Part shown: in pieces, positions 41,730 through 51,883 of the stretch
Numbering within the stretch: the first letter of the stretch is position 1
How the letters are laid out: the number at the start of each line of letters is the position of its first letter
Source: an uncultured Bacteroidales bacterium
Lineage (GTDB): Bacteria > Bacteroidota > Bacteroidia > Bacteroidales > UBA932
Reading direction: 5' to 3'
Assembly (NCBI GenBank): GCA_947179325.1
Contig: CAMXAU010000002.1
Location: 62,001-126,000 of the forward strand
DNA length: 64,000 bases
Made by a program: the position numbers and the translations under genes
The notes under the pieces: generated by a model
Database searches by the model: none
Told to the model about the DNA's origin: nothing
What the model saw: the letters and a program-made list of their open reading frames with translations, nothing else

Positions 41730-43676
41730 TCAATTGCGTCTGAATTCAACGACAAGAACCGAACGTGGACCGGCAACTGTCGAATCAGACACCTCTACTG
41801 CCTCTCCTGTGATGACATCCCTTCCGTCAGACAGACCGTCAGAAATTTCAGAGTAATGTGACCAAGGTATATTCTTCGCCTCGTCAGAATTATTCACATA
41901 TACAAACACAGCATCACTGTCATCATAGCGGAAATACCCATACGTGTTGTCCCTCGAAAGGAAATGCATCGTCCTGCCGTCATGTATGACCTTCTTCCCC
42001 TTTCTCCAGTTGAACAGACGCGACACATAGCGGTAAAGTTCACCGGCCTGTCCCTTTGCCACAGCAAGTCCGTCTGTGTTCACAGTCTGCGCATCACGCC
42101 CCTCCTCAGTGAAAAGGTCCACGGCATCCCCAGGCCATCCTCCCGGGAAATCAACCCGCAGTCCGCCATGGTTGCTCATGTCATCACTATTCGAAGACAC
42201 AAACATAAGTTCGTCACCGGCAAAAATCTGAGGAATCCCGCGCATTGTAGCCATAAGTGCCATTGCAATCTTCAGGCGCGAAGGGTCCTTGCGCACCACA
42301 TCACCAATTCTTGCCGTATCGTGGTTTCCAGGGAAAATGAGCATCTTCGAAAGGTCATGATAAACAAAATCATGGGACAGTGCGTCATATATCCTTGTCA
42401 TGCCCTGTCCCCAGCCCGGATTGTCACAGGTGAGTCCGGCACAGACCGCATCATAAAGAGGAAAATCCATGATTGACGGCAGATTCGAGTCAAAACCGTC
42501 CTTGTTAGGATTGCCGCCCTGCCAATATGCAAGCTGCGGCACAGAAGATGTCCAGCATTCCCCCACAATGTTCATGTCAGGATACTCGCTCCGTATGGCG
42601 GCGCACCAGTCCGCAGCCGGCTGTTTCTCATTATAAGGATAAGTATCTACGCGCAGTCCTTCAAGTCCGGCATATTCAATCCACCATACGGCCCACTGCA
42701 CAAAATAGCGGAGCATATATGGATTGTCAAGGTTCATGTCCACCATAGAAGGCACGAACCACCCGCTCTCGTTGAGATACAGATCCTTAGCCGATGCATT
42801 CGGGTCCATATTGGCAGAAAAGCACACATTGGTTCCCGTATATTCAGGAAACTGATGGATCCAGTCCTCAAAAGGAAGGTCATCCATCCACCAGTGCTCC
42901 GTTCCGCAATGGTTCGGCACCATATCCATAATGACACCCATCCCCTTTTCTTTTGCCTTGGCCACAAATTCGCGGTACAGGCTGTTGCTTCCGAAACGAG
43001 GGTCAATATGATAGTAGTCCGATGCGGCATAGCCGTGGTATGACCCTTCGGGAGCATTGTCTGCAAGGAAAGGAGTCGCCCAGATATATGTGGCTCCCAA
43101 TCCGCTGATATAGTCGAGATGGTCAATTATGCCCTGGATGTCGCCTCCATGGCGTCCGAAAGGCTCGCTCCTGTCCGCTTTCTCCGTCATGCAGTCCACA
43201 GAATCATTGGAAGTGTCCCCGTTGGCAAAGCGGTCCGGCATTATAAGATAGACCATATCAGCAGTCGTAAAGCTCTTGCGCTCTGCAGAGCCGCTCCGGC
43301 GGGCCTCAATCTCATAAGGATATTTGAATGCAGGGGCAGACTCACCATCCCGCGTGAACACAAGATAATATGTTCCCGGACGGGCCTTTGCAGAAATCTT
43401 TATGTCAGCGAACAGATAGTTCGGGCTGTCGGCTTCATGGACAGCTGAGACAGACACCCCGTCACCGCCCTCGACGGACAGCACATACTCAGAGACTCCC
43501 TGTCCGTGGACCATAAGCTGCAGAGGAGTGTTCATGCCCGTCCACCATGAAAGAGGCTCGACATGTGATACCTGGACAGCATCTGCATCCGCAACAGAAG
43601 CAGGGTCAAAAGCCTGGCGTGCCGTACATGAAGCAAAAACGGCAAGCACCGATACGATAATAATCTTTTTCAGCAT
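41730..43676 (-). CDS. GH13 neopullulanase/cyclomaltodextrinase (SusA-like)
   Basis: A 648-residue lipoprotein-type enzyme (Cys16 in VFASC). The N-terminal cyclomaltodextrinase beta-domain (about 35-130) precedes the GH13 barrel. Catalytic residues are seen as Asp in GLRVDTYPYN, Glu in IVGECWTSS and Asp in FPGNHDTARI, with PNHCG as region I. The C-terminal beta-domain ends in VLVVEF. By analogy with SusA it should cut imported glucans in the periplasm, although a lipid anchor is predicted. It lies 20 bp after the upstream GH13 gene. Confidence 0.92.
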   Translation of the reverse strand: MLKKIIIVSVLAVFASCTARQAFDPASVADADAVQVSHVEPLSWWTGMNTPLQLMVHGQGVSEYVLSVEGGDGVSVSAVHEADSPNYLFADIKISAKARPGTYYLVFTRDGESAPAFKYPYEIEARRSGSAERKSFTTADMVYLIMPDRFANGDTSNDSVDCMTEKADRSEPFGRHGGDIQGIIDHLDYISGLGATYIWATPFLADNAPEGSYHGYAASDYYHIDPRFGSNSLYREFVAKAKEKGMGVIMDMVPNHCGTEHWWMDDLPFEDWIHQFPEYTGTNVCFSANMDPNASAKDLYLNESGWFVPSMVDMNLDNPYMLRYFVQWAVWWIEYAGLEGLRVDTYPYNEKQPAADWCAAIRSEYPDMNIVGECWTSSVPQLAYWQGGNPNKDGFDSNLPSIMDFPLYDAVCAGLTCDNPGWGQGMTRIYDALSHDFVYHDLSKMLIFPGNHDTARIGDVVRKDPSRLKIAMALMATMRGIPQIFAGDELMFVSSNSDDMSNHGGLRVDFPGGWPGDAVDLFTEEGRDAQTVNTDGLAVAKGQAGELYRYVSRLFNWRKGKKVIHDGRTMHFLSRDNTYGYFRYDDSDAVFVYVNNSDEAKNIPWSHYSEISDGLSDGRDVITGEAVEVSDSTVAGPRSVLVVEFRRN

Positions 43677-43696
43677 AGTGTCAATATGGTTTTATG

Positions 43697-44923
43697 TCAA
43701 AGGCAAGTGATTTCGTATTCCCAAGGAGCCTTCAGCTGCACTTTCACCCTGACTGTGTCACCGGGAACGGCCCTGTCGAAGACAAGAGTACTGTCCTGCA
43801 CTGAAATAACCTCAAAGCTGCCGCCGTCGCGACCTGCGGCAAGGGCAGGATGTACATGACGCAGATTCACAAGTTCCTTATAGAAATCGGTATAGCTGTT
43901 TTCCTCCCATGCAGGTATAGGATCTTTCTCAAAGAATTCAAATCTCTTGTTCCATCCCATTTCCTGGCCTGTGTATATGAGAGGCTGGCCCGAAGGCAAG
44001 GTGAAAGTCAGGACGGCCATCGCCCCGGCTGCATCTCCCATGCGCTCAAACTCGGTCCCGGCCCAGGAATTCTCGTCATGGTTGGACGTAAACATGAGCC
44101 TGAGTGCGTCAGAAGGCACTGCCGCAGCATCCTTTTCAATATATTCAAGTAATTCAGGTATATTCTTCCTGCCCTGCGCAATGTCATTGAGAAGGTGGTG
44201 CAGCTCCCATGCGTATGAGGCATCAAAGCCGGCCACAGTGTGCAGCCTCGGGTCCTCCCCTTCTGCCAGCATATACATGTCAGGCCACTCCGAGCGCAGC
44301 ATGGATATAGTCTCGGCCCAAAATTCAAAAGGCACCTCACAGGCCATGTCGCAGCGGAATCCGTCCACACCCTTTTCCATCCAGAAGCGCATTGCCGCCT
44401 GCATTGCCGTCCACACATCCCTGTTGTCATAGTTAAGTTCAGCGATGTCAGTCCAGTCATAGTTCACAACGGTATTTCCGAGTGAATCCCTGACATACCA
44501 GTCGGCAGGACATTCATTGATCCATTTGGCATCCGGAGACGTGTGATTGGCCACACAGTCGAGTATCACCCGGAATCCGAAACGGTGCGCCTTGTCCAGA
44601 AATTTCTCAAAGTCCGCCATTGTGCCGAATTCAGGGTTCACATCACAATAGTCGGAAATCGCATAATACGACCCAAGGGTTCCCTTGCGCTCCTTTGTTC
44701 CTATAGGATGTATGGGCATGAGCCACAGGATGTCAATACCAAGTTCCTTCAGACGCGGAAGCTGCTCTGCAGCCGCCTCAAAAGTGCCTTCCGGAGTGTA
44801 CTGGCGCACATTCATTTCATATACCACGCTGTTCCCAGCAGGACGACGGTCCGTGCCTTGCCCGCAAGAGAATGCCAGCAATGCAGCCAAAACTGCCGCC
44901 GCAAATCTACTGATATTATTCAT
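43697..44923 (-). CDS. GH13 alpha-amylase-type lipoprotein (compact)
   Basis: A 408-residue enzyme with a lipoprotein signal (Cys20 in AFSC) and a catalytic barrel starting near residue 33 (VVYEMNVRQYTPEG). Region I is DCVANHTS, the nucleophile Asp is in GFRCDMACEVP, the acid Glu in MLAEGE and the third Asp in TSNHDENS. There is no N-terminal carbohydrate-binding domain. A short C-terminal beta-domain is present. It probably makes or trims malto-oligosaccharides. A 90-bp gap separates it from the upstream GH13 gene. Confidence 0.92.
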   Translation of the reverse strand: MNNISRFAAAVLAALLAFSCGQGTDRRPAGNSVVYEMNVRQYTPEGTFEAAAEQLPRLKELGIDILWLMPIHPIGTKERKGTLGSYYAISDYCDVNPEFGTMADFEKFLDKAHRFGFRVILDCVANHTSPDAKWINECPADWYVRDSLGNTVVNYDWTDIAELNYDNRDVWTAMQAAMRFWMEKGVDGFRCDMACEVPFEFWAETISMLRSEWPDMYMLAEGEDPRLHTVAGFDASYAWELHHLLNDIAQGRKNIPELLEYIEKDAAAVPSDALRLMFTSNHDENSWAGTEFERMGDAAGAMAVLTFTLPSGQPLIYTGQEMGWNKRFEFFEKDPIPAWEENSYTDFYKELVNLRHVHPALAAGRDGGSFEVISVQDSTLVFDRAVPGDTVRVKVQLKAPWEYEITCL

Positions 44924-45013
44924 AATTGTCCATTTGTCTGCCGGAGCGGAATCCGAAACGAAGCCGGCACGGCAGCATTAAACCCAAAATCACTTGTAAA
45001 TATAGCCAACATT

Positions 45014-47572
45014 TCAGAAATTCACCAACAGGAGGAATTCACCTGCAGGAAGTTCCACAGTCACGCTGTCGCCTGAATATGACTCCGTATCGTCAAACCA
45101 GTTCCTCCAGGTTCCCGATGCAGGAAGCCGGCGTGTGATTGTCCTTGCCGAGACATCAAAGTTGCCTATGAGGGCAAAAGACTTTCCGCCGGCCGTACAT
45201 GAGGCAAATCTGCCTCCGGCCCAGTCGGACGCGGAAACATTCCATGAGAACGAAGCATCCTTCCCGAAAAATTCAGGATTTTCACTGCGGAAGCGCAGCA
45301 GACCGGCATAAGTGTCATGGAGAGCCTTCCTGTCTCTGTTGCTGAGATATTCCCAGTGAAGAGGCTTCTTTCCTGTGCGCCCCCCGGTCTCAATGCTTAT
45401 GTCATAGCCCAATTCGCCGAACTGCCAGATCATCTTAGGGCCGGGAACCGTAAGGAAGAACGCCGCATTCAGACCGCACCTGCGCATCATCACATCAAGC
45501 TTTCCCTTTACGGAAGACGCACCGTAGGCCGACTGCTTGTATGCGACCCTTTCCTCGTCATGACTTTCCATGAAGCCGACATAACATCCGAAAGACATTC
45601 CGTTCTGCCCGGTCCAGAGTCCCTGGAAACCGCTGTCCGAAGAAATGCCCATTCCGCTCTGGCAATAGGCATTGTTCAGATTCCTCCACACCTTCATGCC
45701 GTCCCTGGCCAGTTCCTTTTCCTCATCATCAGCACAGAAATGCTCCAGAATCACTACAGCATCCGGATTCACCTCACGGATACGGGAATTGTAGTCTTTC
45801 AGAATAGCAATTCTGGATGCATCATAATTGGACGCAGTTGTCTCAGTGGACTTTTTCTGAGTAAATCCTTTTGTCAGGTCAAAACGGAATCCGTCCACAT
45901 GATATTCCCTGAGCAGGTACTCAAGATTCCTCTTCACATGGTTCCTGACATCTTCATTCTCATGATTCCAGTCATGGAACACACTGTAAGGATGCGGTGC
46001 CTCGACATTGAACCAAGGGTTGTCGGCAGAAGTGCTTTTAGAGGATGCGTCCCAATACATTTTCGCCATAGGATGCGCTCCGGTAGCCTGGTTATATACA
46101 ACGTCAAGCAGGACTGCCATTCCCCTGCCGTGGCACTCGTCTATGAACTCCTTGTATTTCTCGCGCGTTCCGTAGGCCTTGTCCATCGCAAAATAAGAGC
46201 ACGGATTATAGCCCCAGCTGTCATTCCCGTCAAACTCCTGCACAGGCATAAGCTCTATGGCAGTTACTCCGAGTTCCTGCAGATAGTCAAGTTTATCCAT
46301 AGCACCTGCAAGGTCTCCGGAAGCTGAAAAGTCGCGCAGGAGCAGTTCATATATCACCATATTGTCTTTGTCGGCAATCTTGAATCCGTCCGACTTCCAG
46401 GTGTATGCCTGCCTTCCGGACTGGAATGCGGACACAAGCCCTGAAGCACCTTCCGGATATTCCGGCAGCCCTGGATATGTGGACGAAGAGATATACTTGT
46501 CATTTGCCCCGTCATAGACAATCTCTGAATACGGATCGCTTATACGGACACGCGAAGTACCCTTCACAAGGTAATACTGATACATATACTCCTTTCCGTT
46601 CTCAAGGCCGTCAAGAGTTATCCACCAGCAGCCAGCAGACTCGTCACGCTTCATGGCGTATTCGTTGCTGCGCACCCATCCGCTGAACTCCCCTACAAGA
46701 TAGCAATAGTCATAGCGTCCTCCTTTCTTGTCCTTTTCTAAAAGAACAAGTGTAACAGAACCGTCTGAATTATAGTTTATTCCATGGACAGCACCCTGGG
46801 GCACGGATTCCATGACGACATCATCCGGAACAAATGCATATTTTGAGTCTGAAACTGCAACAGAAAGGTCGCCTGTCTGGACGGTTCCGGCCGAATTCCT
46901 TATGACAACCGATATGCTGCTTATCTCAGACAGGCCCGAGCCGAAGTACTCCCTTATGGTAGGAGAAAGTTCCAGAGACCAGAGGTTCTTCTCGTCAGTA
47001 GCCTGCCACTTGCATTTGTCCACGTTCTCGCCCCATTCGGCCACGACAAACTGCCATTCGCTGTTTATGCCGATATGGGCATACAAATCCCCCGTATGGT
47101 TGTATATCGGGGAGGTCCTGTCGGCACGGTAATACAAAGTGCACGGACTGTCGGCATCCGGCATTTCCGGATCAGCGAAAAGTCCTATAATATCCTTCGG
47201 TGACTCACCTGCCTCCTGTATCACGGTCACAGAAGCGCTTTTGAGTCCTGGAGCGGAAACCGTCAGGGCAGCAGAACGTCTCGCTCCGCCGTTTGCGGTG
47301 ACATAGACATTGATTTCTGCATCAAGGGCACCGCTTTCAGGAGAGACACTGAGCCACTGCGCGTCAGAAGGCACGGTAATGCTCCAATTGTCAGAGTCCG
47401 TCTTCAGGGCAATCACCCCGCTGCCTTCCTCAGGGCCTAACTTCAATACACTTTTCTCAAAAGACAATGAAGCCGGACCTCCCTCCTCAATCCCAGGTCC
47501 ATTGCACGAAGCTACAGCCAGCGCAGACAACACCGCCAGAAACAATGTAAAATATCTTTTAATCATTTTCAT
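45014..47572 (-). CDS. Multidomain GH13 lipoprotein with BACON domain
   Basis: An 852-residue protein with Cys23 as likely lipid anchor. In order: a BACON domain (about 32-122), a possible starch-binding beta-domain (about 135-245), an E-set/CBM48-like domain (about 275-365, CYLVGEFSGWVRSNE), then the GH13 barrel (about 410-760). Catalytic residues: Asp in GFRFDLTKG, Glu in VVILEHF and Asp in FMESHDEERV. The layout suggests a surface-exposed pullulanase or amylase that takes the place of SusG. BACON and binding domains would space it from the cell surface. Confidence 0.9.
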   Translation of the reverse strand: MKMIKRYFTLFLAVLSALAVASCNGPGIEEGGPASLSFEKSVLKLGPEEGSGVIALKTDSDNWSITVPSDAQWLSVSPESGALDAEINVYVTANGGARRSAALTVSAPGLKSASVTVIQEAGESPKDIIGLFADPEMPDADSPCTLYYRADRTSPIYNHTGDLYAHIGINSEWQFVVAEWGENVDKCKWQATDEKNLWSLELSPTIREYFGSGLSEISSISVVIRNSAGTVQTGDLSVAVSDSKYAFVPDDVVMESVPQGAVHGINYNSDGSVTLVLLEKDKKGGRYDYCYLVGEFSGWVRSNEYAMKRDESAGCWWITLDGLENGKEYMYQYYLVKGTSRVRISDPYSEIVYDGANDKYISSSTYPGLPEYPEGASGLVSAFQSGRQAYTWKSDGFKIADKDNMVIYELLLRDFSASGDLAGAMDKLDYLQELGVTAIELMPVQEFDGNDSWGYNPCSYFAMDKAYGTREKYKEFIDECHGRGMAVLLDVVYNQATGAHPMAKMYWDASSKSTSADNPWFNVEAPHPYSVFHDWNHENEDVRNHVKRNLEYLLREYHVDGFRFDLTKGFTQKKSTETTASNYDASRIAILKDYNSRIREVNPDAVVILEHFCADDEEKELARDGMKVWRNLNNAYCQSGMGISSDSGFQGLWTGQNGMSFGCYVGFMESHDEERVAYKQSAYGASSVKGKLDVMMRRCGLNAAFFLTVPGPKMIWQFGELGYDISIETGGRTGKKPLHWEYLSNRDRKALHDTYAGLLRFRSENPEFFGKDASFSWNVSASDWAGGRFASCTAGGKSFALIGNFDVSARTITRRLPASGTWRNWFDDTESYSGDSVTVELPAGEFLLLVNF

Positions 47573-47657
47573 AATGTCCAGTCAATACTGCATAAGGGGA
47601 TGCATCCTGATCAAAATTGGCAGGCAGAAGACCTGTCACGGTCTCCTGCCCGAAAAA

Positions 47658-49091
47658 TTATCTGCGGACAAAAACAAACTGTCCTGTAATGTCATTGAAG
47701 AATATATCGTACGTACCGGCCGGAACGGCCATATTCGGACCGTTGCTGCTTGTTGCAGTTCCGTAATTGCAGTCTGCAATATCCGCATCGGCTCCCCAGC
47801 TGAGTGTCCAGTCATGGTTTGCCCTGAATTTCAGGCCTCCGTCAGCAGGAATCTCCGCTCCGAAAACATACCAGTTGTGAGGTGCTCCCTCATCAAGGTC
47901 AAGGTCACCGCCCCATCCGTTGAAGTCTCCGATAAGTGAGATTGACTCATGTTCCGCAGGAGCCTGGTCATCAAGGGCAACAGAGCTGTAAGTGTTTGCT
48001 GCCATGTCGAAAGTCACCTTATAGAACCCTGCCGTAGGAGTGCAGATTGCTCCGCTGCCTCCGATAGTGCCCTCCGCTGCAGTATTTCCGTCCACCGGAT
48101 TGCCGACGGCAGCATCCCAGTCTCCATAGTCGGCACCTGACCAGATCTTGAAGTTATGGTCACCTGTCCAGTTTGTCGTATATGAGAACACATTCGAGCC
48201 TTCCGGATAGAGCAGGCAGTATTTGCCGGTTTCAGTGGCATTCCAGCTGTTGAGTGCACCCACAAGATAGTATTCAGATGCCATCGGAGACACCTTGTAT
48301 GTGTATTCCATCATGTTGATTGAAATGCTGTAGGTCCCTGCAGCAGGAATCTGCGCAGCCTGAGGCTTCTCTGTGACCAGCTTGCCCTCTGCAGAGTCAT
48401 CTCCGTCAAGAGCCACTCCGAGCACGCCCTGAGGGCCTTCCGCCCACACATTCCCTGCATCATAGTTGCCCTGAGGCACAATCTTCCAATACGAGGTATC
48501 CTCAACTGTCACAACTATCGAGAAGACAGGGTCATCATAGACATCCTTTCCGCTGTGCTTGAACATGAACTCCTTTGCCGCATCTGCGTCCCAATCGTTC
48601 ACATTGCCTATAAGATAATATGCACTGTCAATAAAAGGTGCCTCAGGAGTAACTTCCAGTGTAAACTTTCCTGACTGCACAAGAGAAGCCTGCCCGCCGT
48701 CTCCGGCCATCACATAGGCATTCACAACCGCATCGAAAGTCCTTTCCCTCGGTGCCTTGCCATAGGCTGAAGTCACGGTCTCCTGGAGAAGGGAGACGGC
48801 CACCTTGCCGTCTTCCCCCACAGGAAATTTATAAATGTCGTCAAGCACAACCACATACCTGACTTCCGCGCCTTCCACAACCATCGGGGTGATTGCTGCA
48901 ATCGCAACGGAATCTTCCTCAACGCGTGCAATATCTATCGGCTGCACGGCAGAAGCTGTCAGAGACGGAAGTGTCACAGCGTCTTCCTGAGACCAGCTCT
49001 GCGGATCTGCCGGCTTTATGCCGTAGTCTCCGGCGATGCATCCTGTCATCAGAAGTCCCGCCAACATGATTGAATATGCTGTATGTTTCAT
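47658..49091 (-). CDS. SusF-like starch-binding lipoprotein
   Basis: A 477-residue protein with a lipoprotein signal (Cys18 in LMTGC). After an N-terminal Ig-like region it has three similar starch-binding modules, each opened by a YLIGxxNxW-type motif: YYLIGNVNDW, YYLVGALNSW and SLIGDFNGW. Three modules match SusF (SusE has two). It should help hold starch at the outer surface and has no catalytic residues. It lies 20 bp after the SusE-like gene. Confidence 0.88.
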   Translation of the reverse strand: MKHTAYSIMLAGLLMTGCIAGDYGIKPADPQSWSQEDAVTLPSLTASAVQPIDIARVEEDSVAIAAITPMVVEGAEVRYVVVLDDIYKFPVGEDGKVAVSLLQETVTSAYGKAPRERTFDAVVNAYVMAGDGGQASLVQSGKFTLEVTPEAPFIDSAYYLIGNVNDWDADAAKEFMFKHSGKDVYDDPVFSIVVTVEDTSYWKIVPQGNYDAGNVWAEGPQGVLGVALDGDDSAEGKLVTEKPQAAQIPAAGTYSISINMMEYTYKVSPMASEYYLVGALNSWNATETGKYCLLYPEGSNVFSYTTNWTGDHNFKIWSGADYGDWDAAVGNPVDGNTAAEGTIGGSGAICTPTAGFYKVTFDMAANTYSSVALDDQAPAEHESISLIGDFNGWGGDLDLDEGAPHNWYVFGAEIPADGGLKFRANHDWTLSWGADADIADCNYGTATSSNGPNMAVPAGTYDIFFNDITGQFVFVRR

Positions 49092-49111
49092 ATTTCTGTC
49101 TGATTTTATGA

Positions 49112-50284
49112 TTATTTAATATCACCTGTCTCATCGGTGAAGTTGATGTAGAGAGACTGTCCGGCCTTTCCTCCGACGCGGTCCTGGTCACCTCCTGTCG
49201 AGCGGAACTTAAGGACACCGTCAAACACCATGAATTCTGTATGCCACCATTCCTGGCCGTCAAGCTTGATGCAGGCGCGGAAGCATCCGTCCTCATCTGT
49301 TCCCGCCAGATCTGCAGCAAGGGCAGGTGACTTGAACATTCCGTCAGCTGCAGCAGGAACCTCAAAGCGGTTCTCTTCAAGAATATCCCATGTCCCGGAC
49401 GGCGCAGAAAGACCGATCAGATATACTGCAGGCTCATTGAATGTGACATTATATACCAGATCTCTTCCTGACACGCTTATATTCACTACTATCAGATACC
49501 ATCCCTCATTTGCGACAACGAAGTTGCCGTCATCAGAAGCAGAGATTCCCGCATTTGCATTATCTGTAACAGAAGCACCGGCAAAACCGACTTCATCCCC
49601 ATTCCATGACTTGGCCGAATTGATCTTGAATCCTCCGTCAGCAGGCATCCATGCTATTCTCCAGAATGTACGTGATGAGCCGTCATTGCCATTGTCCGCA
49701 GAGTTTGTCCAGACATCCACCATCTTGAAGGATGCACCCCAGTCCCAGCCGTTGCACTGTCCGTTGATGAACATTTCCTCAGGTGCATTCACAGGAGGAA
49801 GTGCATAATGGACACGCACATTAGGAAGCACGACCACATTTGACACAATCTCACCTTTTCCGCTCACGGTCAGGCTTGCGCGAAGCCTCACGTAAACCTC
49901 CGTAATGAACGGGAACTCAGACTCGTCCTTGCCCGACAAGGCTGTAAGCGATGCTGCAAGGTCAGCAGCATCAACATTTATCCTGGCGGTATTATAAGTT
50001 GTCCCGAGCACGGCATATGTTGTCTCCGGATCAGTCCAGTCGTCAGTAAGAGACACCTCTACCTGGTACGTCACGGCTGCTGTAAAGCCATAGTCAGGCT
50101 GTGAGCAGGTAAGTTCCAGTGAAGTCGAGTTTTCAAGGTCATATGTAGTGTTCACATATGCAGGTGTGTTCAGCACAAACACCGTAGGCTCCTGCATGAC
50201 CGGGGAGTTGTCCTGCTTCTCGCATGCCGGGAACGCAAGGCTTCCTGCCATAAGAACAGCCGCCAATATATTGAACTTTTTCAT
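49112..50284 (-). CDS. SusE-like starch-binding lipoprotein
   Basis: A 390-residue protein with a lipoprotein signal (Cys21 in FPAC). The N-terminal SusE Ig-like domain (about 30-160) is followed by two binding modules (MFINGQCNGWDW and AVYLIGLSAPSGTWD). By analogy with SusE it binds starch at the cell surface next to SusCD. It lies 42 bp after susD. Confidence 0.88.
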   Translation of the reverse strand: MKKFNILAAVLMAGSLAFPACEKQDNSPVMQEPTVFVLNTPAYVNTTYDLENSTSLELTCSQPDYGFTAAVTYQVEVSLTDDWTDPETTYAVLGTTYNTARINVDAADLAASLTALSGKDESEFPFITEVYVRLRASLTVSGKGEIVSNVVVLPNVRVHYALPPVNAPEEMFINGQCNGWDWGASFKMVDVWTNSADNGNDGSSRTFWRIAWMPADGGFKINSAKSWNGDEVGFAGASVTDNANAGISASDDGNFVVANEGWYLIVVNISVSGRDLVYNVTFNEPAVYLIGLSAPSGTWDILEENRFEVPAAADGMFKSPALAADLAGTDEDGCFRACIKLDGQEWWHTEFMVFDGVLKFRSTGGDQDRVGGKAGQSLYINFTDETGDIK

Positions 50285-50326
50285 CTTGTTCTGTTTTTAT
50301 TGAATTTAAAGTCTAAGAAACTGCTT

Positions 50327-51865
50327 CTAATAGCCAGGGTTCTGGATAAGGTTGGGATTGGTCATCTTGTCGCTGTTCGGTATAGGGAACAGATTGAAAT
50401 GCTCTCCTACCCCGCGGCCGCCTTTAATACCGCCTTTCCAGTCCCACAGATACTTGCCCGAAGTGAACAGCCCGAAACGCACAAGGTCGCTGCGGCGCCA
50501 TCCCTCCTGATAAAGCTCGCGTGCACGTTCCTCAATAATCATGTCAAGGGTCACATCATTCATTGATGCTGCAGTAGAGACACCGGCGCGCTCACGCACT
50601 TTGTTCCATGCCTCAAGGGCATCAGAAACATTGGCCCCTCTCTTTGCGCACTCAGCCTTCATGAGAAGCGCATCCGCATAACGGAACACAGGGAAATCAG
50701 TGTCCACGAAACCGTTGGCCTTGCCCGGAGCGCCGCTGCTGGTGATGTTCTTGAACTTGAAGAAAGCTATACCGTTCGTGAAGTCGCTTATGTCATCGAT
50801 TTCCACCTTCTGGCCCTCCTCCCAGAAAAGTCTGCGCCTGTCTGAAGAGGTGAAGTAATTATAGAACTTTGAAGTCATGCGTATACCTCCCCAGCCTGAT
50901 GAGATGCCGACCTGCTCTGTATCCATGGTGCCTCCGGTAGAAGCAAATATCAGATAATTGGTGACACCGTAGCTCTGAGTATCCTCTCCGTCCTGCTCAA
51001 TGGCGAAGATTATCTCATCTGTGCACCTGTCATTGTCGGCAAGGAACAGCTCAGCGTAATTGCCGTGAAGCGAATATCCGGAAAGTTCCGCCAGCACATC
51101 AGCGCACTCCTGGTACATTTTCTTTCCTGCATAGACCTCAGCATTGAGGTAGAGCTTTGCCAGCACCATGACAGGAAGGGCCTTGTCCGCACGTCCGTAA
51201 GGAGCCTCTTTCATGCCATAAAGGGCAGAATTGTCAATGAGGTCGCGGCATTCAGACTCAATATATGAGAAAAGTTCTTCACGTGCAATGCGCCTCGGAG
51301 CATCGGCACCTACAGATGCTGTCTCGTCCGCAAAAGGAACATTGCCGAAATTGTCGATGGCGTCAAGCCAGCAGAGAGCACGCAAGGCACGCGCCTCGGC
51401 AATCCAGCGGTCCTTCTCAGGAAGTTCGACGGTTGCCTTCTGTGCCTGGCGTATGAATTCGTTGCACGCAGATATCTGGTAGAATATACGGTAGTAGAAT
51501 GCCGTAACGAAGACATCCGAGTTGGTCCAGTTAAGGCCATGGAGATCCTGCAGCGTCTTGTCATTCCATCCGCAGACAGCCTCATCCGTAGTCAGGCCGT
51601 TAAGATGATAGCGGCCGCGGTAGTACTGGCTGAATCCGCCGTCCACGCCGGATATGTTGTTGTCTCCGTTAGGACCGTATGAGCCGGATACGGCAAATCC
51701 CGTATAGCACTGTGCGAGAAGGCTGTAATAATCATCGGCAGTCTTGAGGGCCTTGTCGGCAGTATTCTTGGAAGGGTCGATTGGAGTGACATCCAGGTCC
51801 CCTATACATGAAGACAGGCCGGCTGCAAGCACGAGGCCCGCAAATATATATTTCAATGTTTTCAT
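50327..51865 (-). CDS. susD: SusD/RagB-family nutrient-binding lipoprotein
   Basis: A 512-residue lipoprotein (Cys20 in LSSC) with the TPR-type SusD fold. The N-terminal part has NEFIRQAQKATVELPEKD and AEARALRALCWLDAIDNFG; the C-terminal SusD domain has IIEERARELYQEGWRRSDLVRFG. It closes like a lid over the SusC channel and binds alpha-glucans. It starts 18 bp after susC ends, the standard pair. Confidence 0.94.
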   Translation of the reverse strand: MKTLKYIFAGLVLAAGLSSCIGDLDVTPIDPSKNTADKALKTADDYYSLLAQCYTGFAVSGSYGPNGDNNISGVDGGFSQYYRGRYHLNGLTTDEAVCGWNDKTLQDLHGLNWTNSDVFVTAFYYRIFYQISACNEFIRQAQKATVELPEKDRWIAEARALRALCWLDAIDNFGNVPFADETASVGADAPRRIAREELFSYIESECRDLIDNSALYGMKEAPYGRADKALPVMVLAKLYLNAEVYAGKKMYQECADVLAELSGYSLHGNYAELFLADNDRCTDEIIFAIEQDGEDTQSYGVTNYLIFASTGGTMDTEQVGISSGWGGIRMTSKFYNYFTSSDRRRLFWEEGQKVEIDDISDFTNGIAFFKFKNITSSGAPGKANGFVDTDFPVFRYADALLMKAECAKRGANVSDALEAWNKVRERAGVSTAASMNDVTLDMIIEERARELYQEGWRRSDLVRFGLFTSGKYLWDWKGGIKGGRGVGEHFNLFPIPNSDKMTNPNLIQNPGY

Positions 51866-51883
51866 ATTCTGTACCTCCTGTTT

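Noticed and set aside
45317..46327. 336-codon antisense ORF over the multidomain GH13 gene
   Set aside because: Complement of the catalytic barrel, no signature.
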